This document shows, piece by piece, positions 48,001-60,832 of a DNA stretch of 64,000 nt. The translations under genes were made by a program, and so were the position numbers. The DNA comes from Rhodeus uyekii. Lineage: Eukaryota; Chordata; Actinopteri; Cypriniformes; Acheilognathidae. Position 1 is the stretch's first letter; each line of letters starts with the position of its first letter. The notes under the pieces are model-generated. The model worked only from the letters and a program-made list of their open reading frames with translations. It searched no databases and was not told the origin of the DNA. The stretch is from contig JAWRVZ010000131.1 of the NCBI GenBank assembly GCA_037043235.1, forward strand, positions 1,736,001-1,800,000. Reading direction: 5' to 3'.

Positions 48001-51000
48001 TTTCTCTAATAGGCCTATGTTTAGCACATTTCTATGGCGTTGTGAACTTGGTTGGAAATTTACAAACAGTTTTTATTATGTTAGCAGTTCTTCAAAATCC
48101 TAATTGTTCTGCCAATACAGACTAAAAGTCAATGAGAACTGCCTTTTGCAACCCAGTGTACTTGATTAATGTGACTAATTCTGAGTGAAAAGATATACTA
48201 AACAATTAAGTCCGGGATGGGATTATATCCACTGGGAATTTACTGGATTGTTGTTATTGTAAAACAAACTATTAAAAGTATAATAAAGCTTAATAAAGCT
48301 TAAATAAAATATAAATGTACCGGTATGATGAAATCATTAAATGATTTTTTTTTAATTTAAGCTGAAGTATTAAAATGATTAGAACTAAAACAAATATAAC
48401 GTTAAATGGAAATACTACATTAAAACCAAAATATGACAAAAGCACATTAAGCATATTAATAAGTACTATAATGGTATACACATTTAATATATTCAATCAT
48501 TGGTCAATATCTGTCTAAAGCTCATTAGTTATCAGTTTGAATCAGTCTTACAACTCACACACTTGACTGGATAAGTGAGAGCTTTCTTCCGCAAGTGCTA
48601 AGAGAATCATAAATTGAATCTTTAAGGGACTGCAGTCATTACTTTCCATATGATTCCCAACCATAACCGAGAAAAACGTGCATAATTCAAAGTCCTTCCT
48701 TCGCATTAGTCACATTCTCTTCATGACTACTTCCCCCCTCCAGAGGATGGCATTAAGATGATCCCCAAATACACACAACCCCACATTGTGGTGACCACCA
48801 CTTCACAGTAAATAAATTCTCCCCCAGGGACAGTGTCTGCTTAAAGTCCCACGGAAAGCAGCACAGATGAGGCTCTGAATCTGGGACTTCTAATCAGACA
48901 TCATCATCATCATGGTGATTTATTGTATTCTGGCTGGCCTGCTTTGTAAAACACAGTCAACACGCTTATTCTCTCAGAGAAAAGCACATATTTTCACATA
49001 CAGATTAACAGGAAAAGCCCCTTTGACTAAGTCTATACTGCTGCGCCGAGCTTTCGTCCTGCCCTGGCTCACTTATTCCTCCGATGACCCGAATCAAACT
49101 CCTTCCAGATAGTGTGGCTCAGTGCAGCGGCACCGCCATAGTGCTTGCGTTGTGAGGTCACTGAAGCCTGAATACTCTCATTACCAAACTGCCTCTCCAA
49201 ACACATGAGCTAACCATAGCCTGACTTCCATTACCTCAAGTCAGCTTTACTCACACATGATCAAGCCATTGTCTGACCACCCTTACAAGTCAGGCTGTGG
49301 TTGTTTATCCATGAAATAAGCAGTTCCCGGCAGTCTCTATTAAGGAATATCAATATGACAATCTATTATCTATATAGAGCAATATCTTATTACGACTTCC
49401 TCATGTCACCTTGAAATCAATGACTTTTGAACAAATGGCTGAGTCTTAGGTTGGCTTGCAGTTGACCCGGTGCTTTTGCTCATATGTGTTAGGATCATGG
49501 TTAAAACACTTCAAGACGTAGAGTTCTTCCTGCTTCGAGTCAAACATGATGGGCTAAACATAGCGCCATCACTTGCAGTTAGCATTAGTCACACATGGAT
49601 AAACCACAGCATGGCTGCAGTCACTACAAACACATTGTGCAGTGTATATGTTCTGAAAGCATCTCGGCTAGTGAGCTTTCCTCAAATAGCTGCACAGAGG
49701 TCAGCATCTGTCATGACTCAACTTAGTTTACGAAGCAGAAACCCAAAAATACACAATGAAACCATGTGTGACCTTAAAATCCCTCCATGTATTCCTTCTC
49801 TGGCCAAAACAAATCCAAACGCTCATATTGTTCATCTGCTCTACGTCAACAACACTAATACTAAACACAAAGAGGACATGAAACCAGCCAAAGATATGAA
49901 AATCTGCTAATGTACATATAATCTAAACATAGATAGACTGCTTTATTAACACATGGCTGGCTGTTTTGATTCAAATCCACGCAGACTTATTAATAATCCC
50001 TCATGGCCAATGTACTTAACTCAGCACTGGCCATCTATGCCATTGTTCGTCTTCGCAAATGCACAATCAAGATGTCCCCCCCTCCCCTCACATATGACAG
50101 ACCTCTCGTCCAAGTCCCTCCATCCCCAAAGCCTTTTACCTCCACATGAGCGCACTTCCATCGCTCCAGTGGGTTTCCAGATCTTGCCACAGGAGACTTG
50201 CACACCACAAATGCTTCCTGCTTGGTTTTGTTTCCAATAGTTCCAATTATGTCACTTCAGAGCTGGATTACGGTATTAATTTTATATCGTTAACCACTGC
50301 CATCCCTTACCGGCAATTACTCAATAATTAAAGGTCTGACAGTCTTCATTGTTCCCCTGAAGGACCAGTACACATAGGCCTGGACTGGGGAACTCAGTTA
50401 AAGCAATCACGTCTAATTATGCCGTGGCCCTCTTCCTCCACACCCCCGCTCTGCAGGGAGAGTGAAGGAGGCCAGAATCAGCACTATGGATGGGTCAGCT
50501 CTCACATGGTTCAATCCACCCAGTTTATCGGTTTTGAAGGCAGGCCAGAGTATGCAGACAGCTCACCGTGTCACTCCAACCTTGCTTCTGAGCATGCAAG
50601 GTGACATGCGATGATTTATATGAAGCCATCTCCATATCGACGAAGATGCTCGGATTGCCAAGTTAGGCAGTGGTCAATTCAGCAGTCCAGCCATCTCCTC
50701 AATAAAGCTTGAAGATGGCCTTCTCATGATCCAGACAAAAGTGGTGTGCCTTGAATGCCACTAAGATGTTTTGCACAAAATCTTTGACTTCTGGCCTTCT
50801 TGTCTGCAGATCGTTCGAAAGCAGTTCAGGCAAAGAAGGTGCCCAAGAAGGGTCACCCTTCTTCCTTCCTTAAACGAAAGGATTTATATTTTATGTGCGG
50901 TGCATTAAAATAAGACAGAAGAGTCTTGCACTTGGCATGATGGTGTAACTGTTGTCCCCAGACATCACTTCTGACTTATTCATTACACTTTTATAACTTT

Positions 51001-51898
51001 GCTCAATGTCATAATTCAGCCAGCCAGTAGACGTAACACGTTGCAAGATGCATTAAACATTGTGCTCTCGCATACTGTTATCCTGCCTTGAATATAGACT
51101 ACAAGCATGGTCAGTGCACTGTAAAGCGTCGTCTGTGCCGTTATCTCTAGGGGAAATCATCCAGCAACGTAATGGCTTGAAGATTCTGGGAGATAAAACT
51201 TAAATTCAACACAAGCTCAGATTTTTTGGCTTCAAGCTAAGGTCTGTAGAAGCTCTTCAACTATGGCTGCCGAAGACAAACCCACTGTACATGGAGTCTT
51301 AAAATTAGCAATATCATACTGCAAAATTTCTCTACATGACATCAGCCAGAATTTAGCTCAAGATCCCATGGCACAAGAGCACTGAAGACTAGTCAATGGC
51401 TAATACCATCCAACATGCTACAAAACCCTCCTACGCCCCTTCAGAATTAGTAAAAGGCTTTTATTGTTGTGCAGTGGTTATTCCAAAAAAAATACTGACT
51501 TAGTGTGATGTGTCACCTGGCATGTAAAAGAAGAAGCCTATGAGGCAGTTTAGCCCAGCGGAGTGTGTGTGTGCATGTGTGCAGGCATGTGTGATCATTT
51601 CTGAGTCATCTAAATTTCTTGCTAAGAGACAGGTCTGCAGGTGAGTTGAACCATATCCCATGTGCAAGCATGTCTTTTTGCTTATCATTGTCATTTCTAT
51701 GAGTAAACAATACAGATTTATGACTCTAATAATTAAAGAGTGTTCTGGTTTAACTAATGCATTAATGTACACATCCATCATTGATTTTTCCTAATGAAAA
51801 TAGGAGGTGATGTAAAATATCAAAATAAAAATTCCAAATTGAACACAAAGTTTACTCCCTGGACATTCTGATATTATAGGTTGAAGCTAATTGCTTTA
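45001..51898. other. Intergenic, 6.9 kb without a recognised gene
   Basis: X-box-like sites occur at 45733-45746, 45749-45762 and 46834-46847. A (TC)n microsatellite is at 46985-47010. Two diverged copies of a roughly 50-bp phrase beginning CAAAACTCTCT are at about 46436 and 47589. The segment 50260-50420 looks like conserved noncoding DNA. The frame 49470-49910 (146 codons) lacks any family resemblance. Confidence 0.45.
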
Positions 51899-53522
51899 TT
51901 TAAAGGAATATTCCAGATTCAATATGTTAAGTTCAGCAAACAGCATTTAATGTTATATAATGTTGCGTACCTCAAATAATTTAAATGATTCCTTGTTTTC
52001 TTAAAAAAAAGAGAGAAATAAAGTAAAAATCAAGATTATGTATGAGGTGAACCCTTACATTCATGGATATTTACATTTAAATTACATTCATGGGCACTTA
52101 AAGTCAAGGTCAGAATTACTGGCACCCTAGGTAAATATGATCAAAGATGGCTGTAAAAATAAATCTGCATTGTTTATCCTTTTGATCTTTTGATCAGAAC
52201 AATTGCAAAACTCTTCCCCTTCAATCTAAGAGATGAATATTATCATTTATAATTTACATTTTTAGCACACCAGAGTAACCGGGTACTGGAAATTCCCATT
52301 TCCATCTTTAGAGTAATAATTACAAAGTTTCAATCATCTAAAGACATTACAAAATCAGCAAAGGATCACAGATTGAGAACTTAGTCTTTGGGTCAGAAAG
52401 CCTAAGAAAAAAACAATCAAAAGGCCCCTTCGTCACCATACATTGTTTGGGAGAGTTTCAAGGAAAATCCTCCTTTCTCAAACAAACATAAAGTCCAGAA
52501 TATTCAGTTGTCAGACACGACTAGAACTTCAAACGGTACCGGGTTGTATGGTCAGATGCAACAAAAAAATAGCTTTTTGGCTTTGATGCAAACAGAAATA
52601 AAAAGTACCCCATGCCCACGGTTAAATATACTGTTGGATCTTTAAGTCGTGGGCCTATTTTTTTGCCAGAGGTCCTGGACTTGTTCAGATCCATGGCATC
52701 ATGGATTCTATCAAATACCAAAAGATAAAAAAGTCAAAACATGTGCTAGAAATCTTATAATGGGCTGTGTTTGGATCTTCCATCAGGTGATCCAAAACAA
52801 ACATCAAAATCACAAAATGAGCACAAAATGAAGCTTCTGCCGTGATCATCCCAGTCCCCTGACCAGAACCCGATAGAAAACGATTGGGTGAACTGAGGAG
52901 CAACACCAACATGGAGCTGGAAGGATCTGGAGAGATTCTGTATGCAGGAATGGTTTCTGGTCTCGTCAGAGGTTCTCAAAACTCATCCGGCATTATAAGA
53001 GAAGACTTGTCACATTTGTGGAAAATGTGTTTTGGGGAAAAACATTAATGTCATAATGTGATTTTTACCCACTTTCAATTATTTTACTTCAATAAAAAGT
53101 TAGCTATTTGCATTTTTGAATGAAAGATCAAAAGGACAAATCATGCAGATTTATTTGTATAGATATTTTTGATCATATTTACCAAGGGTGCCAATAATTC
53201 TGGCCATGACCGTGCATTAATTCTGTTAAAACTTGTGTATTATTTAAGCTGTAAAGCAATGTAAATCAAATTTACGTCATTTTACGGTTAAATTGTTTTT
53301 CTTTTTCACACTAAACTCATGTTAACACATTGTTTACATCTCCTGGCTATTTTACCGAAAGGTTTAATGTTTACAGATTGACTCCATTCATATTTCTCAG
53401 TGTACATATTTTTTGTTGTAAAGAAAAGGCAAAGTGGAAATTAATTTCTGTTAATCAACATTATGCCAAAACTAATGCTGCATATTGAGTTTAACTTATT
53501 GAACTTGAAATATTCCTTTAAA
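51899..53522. mobile_element. Inverted-end cypriniform element hosting a Tc1 insertion
   Basis: The left tip TTTAAAGGAATATTCCAG and the reverse complement of the right tip, TTTAAAGGAATATTTCAAG, pair closely, and both continue with TTCAATA(T/A)GTTAA. The right half keeps family phrases such as AATCAACATTATGCC and CATGTTAACAC. Its centre is occupied by the Tc1 element 52101-53217. Confidence 0.7.
52101..53217 (+). mobile_element. Decayed Tc1 element with roughly 100-bp inverted repeats
   Basis: The ends GTCAGAATTACTGGCACCCT and (inverted) GCCAGAATTATTGGCACCCT begin inverted repeats extending through GGTAAATATGATCAAA and AAATAAATCTGCAT. TA dinucleotides flank both sides (52099-52100 and 53218-53219). 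The plus-strand interior is a heavily damaged transposase gene: the text around 52590-52900 aligns with the catalytic half, including CAGTCCCCTGACC...GAACCCGATAGAAAA, which encodes the SPDLNPIEN-type block. Numerous indels exclude function. Confidence 0.85.
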
Positions 53523-54491
53523 CATCTCAAATATATGTTGTGTTCTAAACAATGTTCATGATAGTATATCAAAAGGCAGTTTATCTCTAAAAAGGTTTTT
53601 TGTTGTTGTTAACAACAACTTTTTTAATATTAAAAAATGCAACAAAAAAGGTGCCAATTGGCAGTTTATCTCTCTAAAAGATGATCAAAGCTGTAACATG
53701 AGCAAGCTACCATGCAACACTATGCAACAGCACCTCGCTCTCCAGATGCACATAATCTAATCCCACTAAAGCGTCTGGTTCTGTTCTGCAGCTGTGTCTT
53801 GTTTTTCCTTGATTTCAAACGACTTTCATTGCCTTCGTTTTCTGTGTGTCTCTAAACCACCTTTTAATCATTATCTAATTATTTAGATCTAGATTTGCCG
53901 CAGGCGCTGAGGAGCAACTTGCTGAGTTGCAGCCCTGAAGAGTCTGATTGGAGCAGAAGGGTTGAGGGTGCAATGCTCTCTGTGAACTGCTCCCTAAAGC
54001 ATGTCTGCATAAGCCTTCCTCTCTGATGGCTGATGTCTGTCACCTTTTGACCTACTGAAGTTAAAAGCCCCTTCATACATATAAAAAAGGCACATGAAAC
54101 GCAAAAGTAAGGTAAGGCATCAAAGGTCAACTAGCGAGCACACATAAAAGGTTTGAATTGAAAGCACCTTTTAGCTAGAAAAGCTTGAAGCTGATTTAAA
54201 AAAATAAAACATTAGATATCATTTATCAGTTAGAACTTCACATGCAATACTGCACAGGCAGCCGTCGCAGAGGAATGGAGCGTGAACAAAGGCATTTAAA
54301 TGATTGTTCATAAAACTTCATGTCACCTTTAAATTTAACACCTGCGTGTTAAGAGAACCCATTGGAAAACCCTCAGCAGGTAAATGGCTCACTTCAAACC
54401 ATTCAAGAGGCATTAGAGAGTTATTAACGAGCATTAATTCCAACATGGTGGATGGTTTTTATGAATATGGCTCTGGGTAACTCCAGATATT
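53523..54491. other. Intergenic with conserved-looking segment at 54285-54480
   Basis: No exon. The stretch 54285-54480 (GAACAAAGGCATTTAAATG, GTTATTAACGAGCATTAATT) has SOX- and homeobox-like words and looks unlike the neighbouring repeats. Confidence 0.4.
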
Positions 54492-54640
54492 AAAGAAAAA
54501 GTTCACCCCAAAATGAAAAAGCTGTTAACATTTACTCACCACCATGTTGTTCCAAACCTGTATGACTTTTTTCACCCACAAAACAAAATGTTAGTCAGAA
54601 TGACAGCTTCAGTCGCTACTCACTTAAACAGCATCTTTTT
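54492..54640 (+). repeat. GTTCACCC-family repeat, copy G
   Basis: AAAAAGTTCACCCCAAAATG, then TTTACTCACCACCATG and TTCCAAACCTGTATGAC, in the family order. Confidence 0.65.
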
Positions 54641-55259
54641 TTTTTTATCTTACAATGAATGTGACCAGCTCTGAGTAGCTCCAAGAACTGAAAGAGTTGG
54701 AAGTTTTATGCTCAGCAAGGTGAAAGACAACTGTTTACCAACAAACAGCTGTTCTGATTCTGATTGCATCCATTTTGGCCCAGTCGTACCTGCTTTGCAA
54801 TGTAAAAGGTCTCCCTCAAAGCTGTTCAAATATATTTTTTGTGATGTGTGATGGCTCACGTTGCCAAGGGAACGTATAGGATAATGAAAGCACATTTCTT
54901 CTCTCTTATATGAGCATGGGGTCTCTGTAAAAAGCCTCAATCATTCTCATATGAAAGCATGACTCAAACTCAGGGTCATCTGTTCACTCACTATTCCAAT
55001 CAAAAAGTTCAGTTAAAATCTAAAAATCACCCTTTTACATCGGAAAATTTTACATTGCAATAATATATCGTATCAACAGCATAGACTACTACTAGCTATC
55101 GCTACATTGCAATAATATATCATATCACAGCAGCATTTACTATTACTAGACATCAATACAATGAGTGACAAGGCAGAGCTTTATTCCAACCATAGGATAC
55201 AGCATAAGAAACCTGTGTGAAGAATTGCATCCTGTTCCTTCAGCAACAGATGCCTAAGT
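54641..55259. other. Intergenic with one X-box-like site
   Basis: GTTGCCAAGGGAAC at 54860-54873 resembles an RFX site. A near-duplicate phrase CATTGCAATAATATATC occurs at about 55053 and 55105. No gene is seen. Confidence 0.45.
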
Positions 55260-56570
55260 CATCATCACCAGCACCACTCTCAAGTCATCATCTCTCTCTT
55301 CTCTCCTCTCTCTCTCGCACAGCACATGCCTATGGGCTAATTTTCTCTCAGCTGAACCACCGCGACAACACATCAGCGTTTAAACCCTTCGTTTCATGTG
55401 TCACAGATAACAGCAGTCGATCTTCATTCATTGCGCTTAATCTGTTTGTTTCTTGTTCGCGAGCGGTGGAGCTCGCGCAGACAAGCCGCGCGCGCTTTGG
55501 TGATTTATCACAGGCCACACAGTGCCTTCGTATTTATACCCATAAATTTGGTCAAAGCATCTTTCAAAGTGAAAACACTCAATCATTTCCAAAAAATCGA
55601 ACTCAAAATCCAAATATTCCAATCCAATTTAGTGTTTGCTACATTGGTAATTGTTAAACCGAGAAACAGCGTGACAAGTAAAGTAAAGAAAATGCGCATT
55701 GGTGAGCATCTTTTACACTGAAAAATACGCAACGAGAGGCCGATATTTGTTGTTATGCAGAAAGTCTAAGATTATTACATACATGCCCATCTTAAACAAA
55801 TAATGGGCGCTACGATGTATTTTCACATTAGTTTTGTTAAACGTTTTTAAAACGAAGAACATCTCATTCTTCGTCTTGTAATAAGGCAGCTCTATATCCT
55901 AAAGTAATCCATCCATAATTTATGACTCTAGGTCACTAAATATTGGCGAAAGGTGTCTCGACAGCACAAATTCATTAGTTTACATCGACGCCCGGACACA
56001 CACGCGTGCGCGTACTCGCGCGCAACTGGACACATACACAGAGACACACACACACTGCCGCATTAATTCCTTTGTACTCATATACAGATTAAAACCTAGT
56101 TTTCGTTATTTTACTCGTTAATGCAAATGGCAAATAATAGAAAATAAGAAATTTGCGTTTTAAACGCAGCTGTTTGCGAAGGCTATTTATGACACATTTT
56201 CTAGACTACGAACAACATATGTAAAAAAAAAAATGTTTTCTAAGTGATAATAGTACATTTTACAGTCCTACCTTGACTCTTGTTCCTTTATTTTTTATCT
56301 AAATATATCCGTCAGAAGCTCTGGTGCGGAGTCGATGTCTCCTCTCCCCTGTCTTTCTCCGTCTCTCCAGCTCTCTCGCTGTTCAACCCTCTCTCTTTCC
56401 CTCTCTCTCTCTTAAATTGATTCACCCTTTCGCAGAGCTGGAAGCAGAGCACTGTCTGCCTGTGAGTAGTGGCGGTCAGATGGAAAAATACACGCAGGAA
56501 AAGATAGCAGCCAACTTTACCACAGGACGTCTTACGATCAAATACATGTAACATATTAATGAGCCTGGAG
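55260..56570 (-). promoter_or_regulatory. CpG-rich block, candidate distal promoter
   Basis: CpG-dense patches lie at 55457-55500 (GTTCGCGAGCGG, AAGCCGCGCGCGC) and 55985-56030. On the minus strand, TATAAATA (complement of 55531-55538) sits about 30 bases before the GC-rich patch. A donor-like CAAG|GTAGGA (complement near 56272) follows a purine-rich stretch at 56340-56410. If these are real, they would initiate transcription toward lrrc4b 25 kb away. No transcript support is available, and frames up to 146 codons here lack family resemblance. Confidence 0.3.
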
Positions 56571-57674
56571 AACATGTAGTGCGTTTAAAAACTCATAAGA
56601 TAAATTAAATATGATTACCCTGAACCGACTGACACAACAGAGAAACTAAAATACTGTAATGATTAAAGCGCAAAAGCGACTTTTGCCACACCAGTCGAGT
56701 TTAATTGTGTTCTCGTTTGACAGCCAAACCTAAATGTTAACCCTAAACACAGCAAATGATTGTTAAAGATGTTCTAAAAGCCAGATAAGTCGTTTTAGAT
56801 ATTTAGACACGCACCCTATTTCAATAGTAATACTATGTACCAATCAGAGGCTAAACGAGTTAGCTTCCGGGTTCCCATATACTACGGACTTCAAGTATGT
56901 TTTTAGGTTAAAAAGAAACGTCAATTAGTGTTAGGAAGAGTTTCATTCTTATCAGTATATTCCCAAAACTCCATTCAGGCAGGAAAAAACGTACATATAG
57001 TCTATAATATGAGGCTCAGTGGCTAGAGCATGAGGTCGTGTGGTGCTTTTGCAGTCAGTCACAGTGGCAACACAAATATGCAAATAAGAACGCTAACCCA
57101 GGGTTTAGGAATATACAGTGTGAAACATTAGCCTTCAAATAGTCAGGGATAATTATTAACTCTGGGTAAATATACGTTTACTTGCGGTTTAGAATGATTT
57201 AGGCCTATTTCAAGCATGAAAATTCGCATGGAGATCATTTGTGACATTCTTTCACTAAGATTTGAATTTCGGGGCTTTTTACAACAACACCGTTTTCAAC
57301 TATAAACGTAAAACTTTTTATGCATTTTGTCCAATCATTTAGGCTACACTACATGTTTAAAGGCCTAAAAAACAAAACCTTTTGAAAATGTGTTTTCTAA
57401 AGTGCAAGTTTTTAAAAGTATACTGTTATCGTCCCCATATAAACAACAAAAAGCGGATTTGTGAAAACTAACTTTGTATCATGTTACTGCCAGAAGTGTT
57501 TCTTCACAAAGTGACAATGCCAACAACTGGCCTGGCAGCAGAATAAGTTCAAGTATGAACAGGATTGTTTTTGTCTTCTGTACACAACAACAACAACAAC
57601 AAAAACGCAAAGGAAAAACATTTACATTTTTAGTACATCTGTGTCGTGTAAACAAACACTTAGAGTGGCCAGTT
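56571..57674. other. Intergenic, nothing recognised
   Basis: AT-rich noncoding DNA with a short (ACA)n run at 57587-57603. Confidence 0.5.
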
Positions 57675-57820
57675 ACGATCTTTCTTGTAGCTCAAACAGT
57701 AAAGCATACCAAGGTCATGGGTTCGATTCCCAGGGAAAGCAAGAACTGATTAGAATGTCAATGTGTAAGTTGCTTTGGATAAAAGAGTCAGTCAAATGCA
57801 TAAATGGAAATGGAAAATGT
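57675..57820 (+). mobile_element. tRNA-derived SINE with LINE-type tail
   Basis: The head carries RNA polymerase III promoter boxes: A-box-like TAGCTCAAACAG (57688-57699) and a perfect B box GGTTCGATTCC (57720-57730), in tRNA spacing. The 3' part GTAAGTTGCTTTGGATAAAA followed by CAAATGCATAAATGG matches the tail of the LINE at 33.6 kb, the usual way a SINE borrows LINE machinery. No clean tRNA cloverleaf remains, so this is a retroposon and not a tRNA gene. Confidence 0.8.
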
Positions 57821-58980
57821 TTATGTAATATCAATAGTGGCGCAGTAGGAATAGGAAACCTGAGAGAGGTTGTGATGTGAAATCACTGTCAGTCATCTTC
57901 ACTCACAACTGTGTCAAGTGTGTGTTGCTTGACTTAGTCATGCCCAGTGTACACATTATACGATTTTGGGCTGTCCCAGATGAAAGATTCTGTGGACGTG
58001 ACTCTTAAATGGTCCTGCGTCTTACAGTGAGAGACATTCAAAGACGACTGTTGTCACGGTCTTGCGACCAAAGATAACCTGAGATAATTTCCTGACAGTG
58101 TCAGAAAGATAGGCTGATCATCCCACGGTGTGTTTGCAACTATGAGCTAAAAATGCAACATGAAATGGCGTATTGATCCAGCTCAAGCTCCATTTACAAA
58201 ACGCAAGTTGGCCTCTTTTCATTAGCAATGATCGCGTTCATTTACTGCTCGTTCGCTTCCTCCTCTGTTTTCCAGCGCATATAAAAACCAAAATGCGATT
58301 AATCTTGCTCTATTTGTTTACCAGGAGCACAAGCCTTTCATTATTCTAAACTATCTTCCGTCGTCACCTACGATTCAATAGGCGTCTCTCGTCGCACAGT
58401 CACATACATGTCCTACCCAAGTTTACGAGATCCGAGTCGTAAAAGTGTGATTTGTCTCATGGTCTCATTGGCTTTTTTTGGACTGTTTTCGTCAAACTCG
58501 ACAAATTTATTTTAAATTTAGAAATGTTAGAAACTGTTATCTACTAAATATTAACTAATTGTTTATTGTATTATTTGTTGTGTGCAAACCATTTAAACTA
58601 GCATCAGTGTTGTTGTAAGAATGTGCTGCCGAATTACTATTGTTCATGTGAATATGCCAAAGCCAGTGTATCGCTCTTTCACAAAGGTTTGGACAATAAA
58701 AGGGACAACACTTCTAACTTATGTAAATCTCTAATCCAATGGCGCAATTACTTATTTAATGAGCAATGGCGCAGGTGAATGTCAGTTAGACCGCATTTCA
58801 TGCACGTCACATCAGAACATGTCAATCAATCGATGCCCTCTATTGTAGAGAAAGACAGCTGTCCCTTCATCGACACGAGACAGGCCTGGTAAAGCACAAG
58901 AAATTCCTGCTTCACACTTAGTGTGTTTGTGTAGGAGTAATGTTTGTGTGCGCGTGCGGTACAGAACGCATGTGCGCGGC
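57821..58980. other. Intergenic, possible old repeat at 57940-58460
   Basis: GTGTACACATTATACGATTTT at about 57948 and the partly inverted TACGAGATCCGAGTCGTAAAA near 58424 suggest an old inverted-end repeat, but the match is weak. No exon is found. Confidence 0.3.
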
Positions 58981-59773
58981 CACAACACACACACTGCTTT
59001 GGATGCTGCGTTGGCATAGCAACGCTGAGGCGCATACAGTAGCCGAATCCGCCCCCTTCTCGCGCTCCCAAGCACAGCATCTGGCTTTAAACGCTTCACC
59101 TTTTCTTACCAATTTAGAGCGAGGTTGCGCAGATCATCACGATAAATAATTGTGATGGATAACGCTCGATACATGGGGCGTGACAACATGAGTTGTTGCT
59201 TGGAGGAATTGGGGGGGGTAAATGAGGTGTGAGAGGAGGAGGGAGGTCAGTGGAGGAGAGACGAATGGAGGGGGGGGGGGGGTATCAGATGGCTGATTAG
59301 CACTGAATTGATAACATTCTAAATTCAGACATAAGGAATCAGTCACTGCCTCTCCACTTTTAACTCTTCACGTGAGACTCTGCTGAAAGTAATTTCCCCG
59401 TAATTAACTTTTTTTCTTCTCAGGGTGGATATGGAACACAGCTTCTGTGTCTTTCACAGCACCTAAAATGTTATTCACACTCGGCTACGGCTTCCTTTGA
59501 GGGGTTCGTACGGTCCAGTGGCCAATCCCGGCACCCTCCGAATCGGCATGCCCCCGAACGAACCCCCCCCCCCCCCCCCCCTCCCCATCCTCCATCGCTC
59601 TCTGCGGCGCACTCGCTCCACTGACATCACATCTATACCATTAGCTCTCTTTGAATACCCCCGCCCCTTCCCTTCCTGCCATTTGCCCCGAACTGCGCTC
59701 TATGCAGTAGTAGAGGAGGCATTGTTCACAGCCCACAGCTCAACCCTGGAATTCTACACCAGTGGGTTCTCTT

Positions 59774-59812
<39 letters not shown>

Positions 59813-60200
59813 CTCTCGTCCAGCTTCAGCATCCTGCTCCCTCTTCCTCTCCCTCCCTCTCTCTCTCTATTAAATTTCCAGTCACACAACAGTGCAGTGG
59901 ATATCCCTCCCTCCCTCCGGTTTCTCTCTCTCTCCCTCCCTCCCTCTCACTCTCGCTCTCCTCTTTCCAATCTCCTCCCCTCTCCCACAGATACCCTCCT
60001 ATGTTGAAGTCTTCCTGGATCTCTGTGTGTCTCCCTGTTGACTGCTCTCTCTCCCGAGTCAAAGCCCTCAATCTCCATTGATTAAGACTGCAAGCTGTCC
60101 CCCTCCTCATTTACAATCGCCTCATCTCTTCCGCTTTCACCCCAATTAAAACCTTTCTCAAGCTTTGAGTTCCCCCACCCCGACTCACACTTATCCGGCA
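58981..60200. promoter_or_regulatory. CpG- and pyrimidine-rich block, candidate promoter
   Basis: CpG-rich patches at 59005-59110 and 59480-59700 enclose poly-G (59270-59282), poly-C (59563-59581) and (TC)n (59776-59810) tracts. An X-box-like GTTGGCATAGCAAC (59010-59023) and a CCAAT box (59522-59526) are present. The long frame over this stretch is a product of low-complexity DNA. It may be a promoter of lrrc4b or of the next gene, but direction cannot be read from sequence. Confidence 0.3.
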
Positions 60201-60748
60201 CGGCAGTGTACGTTGCGCAGTGTGTGTGTGTGTGTGTTCGTTCGTTGGCCATGTGGACTGTGTTTTTCTTGGTAATTTTCTCTGTTTCGGTCTCCCTGGT
60301 GGGCTGCTGAGATTTGACTGATTATGTGGACACCACAGGCCATTAAATGAACAGTGATGCTGGCCGGCAGGAGGATTAATGCAGTTCACGTGATAAAGAT
60401 AGATAGGACGCGCTGTACACTATAAGGCCCTCTGTGTGTGTGTGTGATTACCGCCCTTCACGAGAAGCTGCGGAAAGCACTGCGATGCTTTACTACCTTT
60501 AGCGAACAAGGCGCGTTTCACACCACACGTCTGAATTAATGCTCTCCTCCATGCCCTCGCCTGCAGAGAGAAATACTCCCAATCCAAAGTGTGGGACAAT
60601 AGTGCTCTCGGGATGAGTTTCTGTTCAGTTTTGCAGTACCTACTAAAAAAATTGTTGTCATGTGGGTCACTCACTGATGTGATGCTGTTCATTTGTTCAA
60701 AATTACATTCAAAATGCTATTCATACACATACCATTTGAATACAGCTC

Positions 60749-60832
<84 letters not shown>

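Noticed and set aside
49470..49910. 146-codon plus-strand frame
   Set aside because: No signal peptide, domain or splice signals; length is within chance for this amount of noncoding DNA.
57675..57745. tRNA gene
   Set aside because: The A and B boxes are present but the acceptor and anticodon arms do not pair and a LINE-type tail follows, so it is a SINE.
59497..60081. 194-codon plus-strand open frame
   Set aside because: Its translation is proline runs and Ser-Leu repeats from poly-C and TC microsatellites, with no domain; the length is explained by low complexity.
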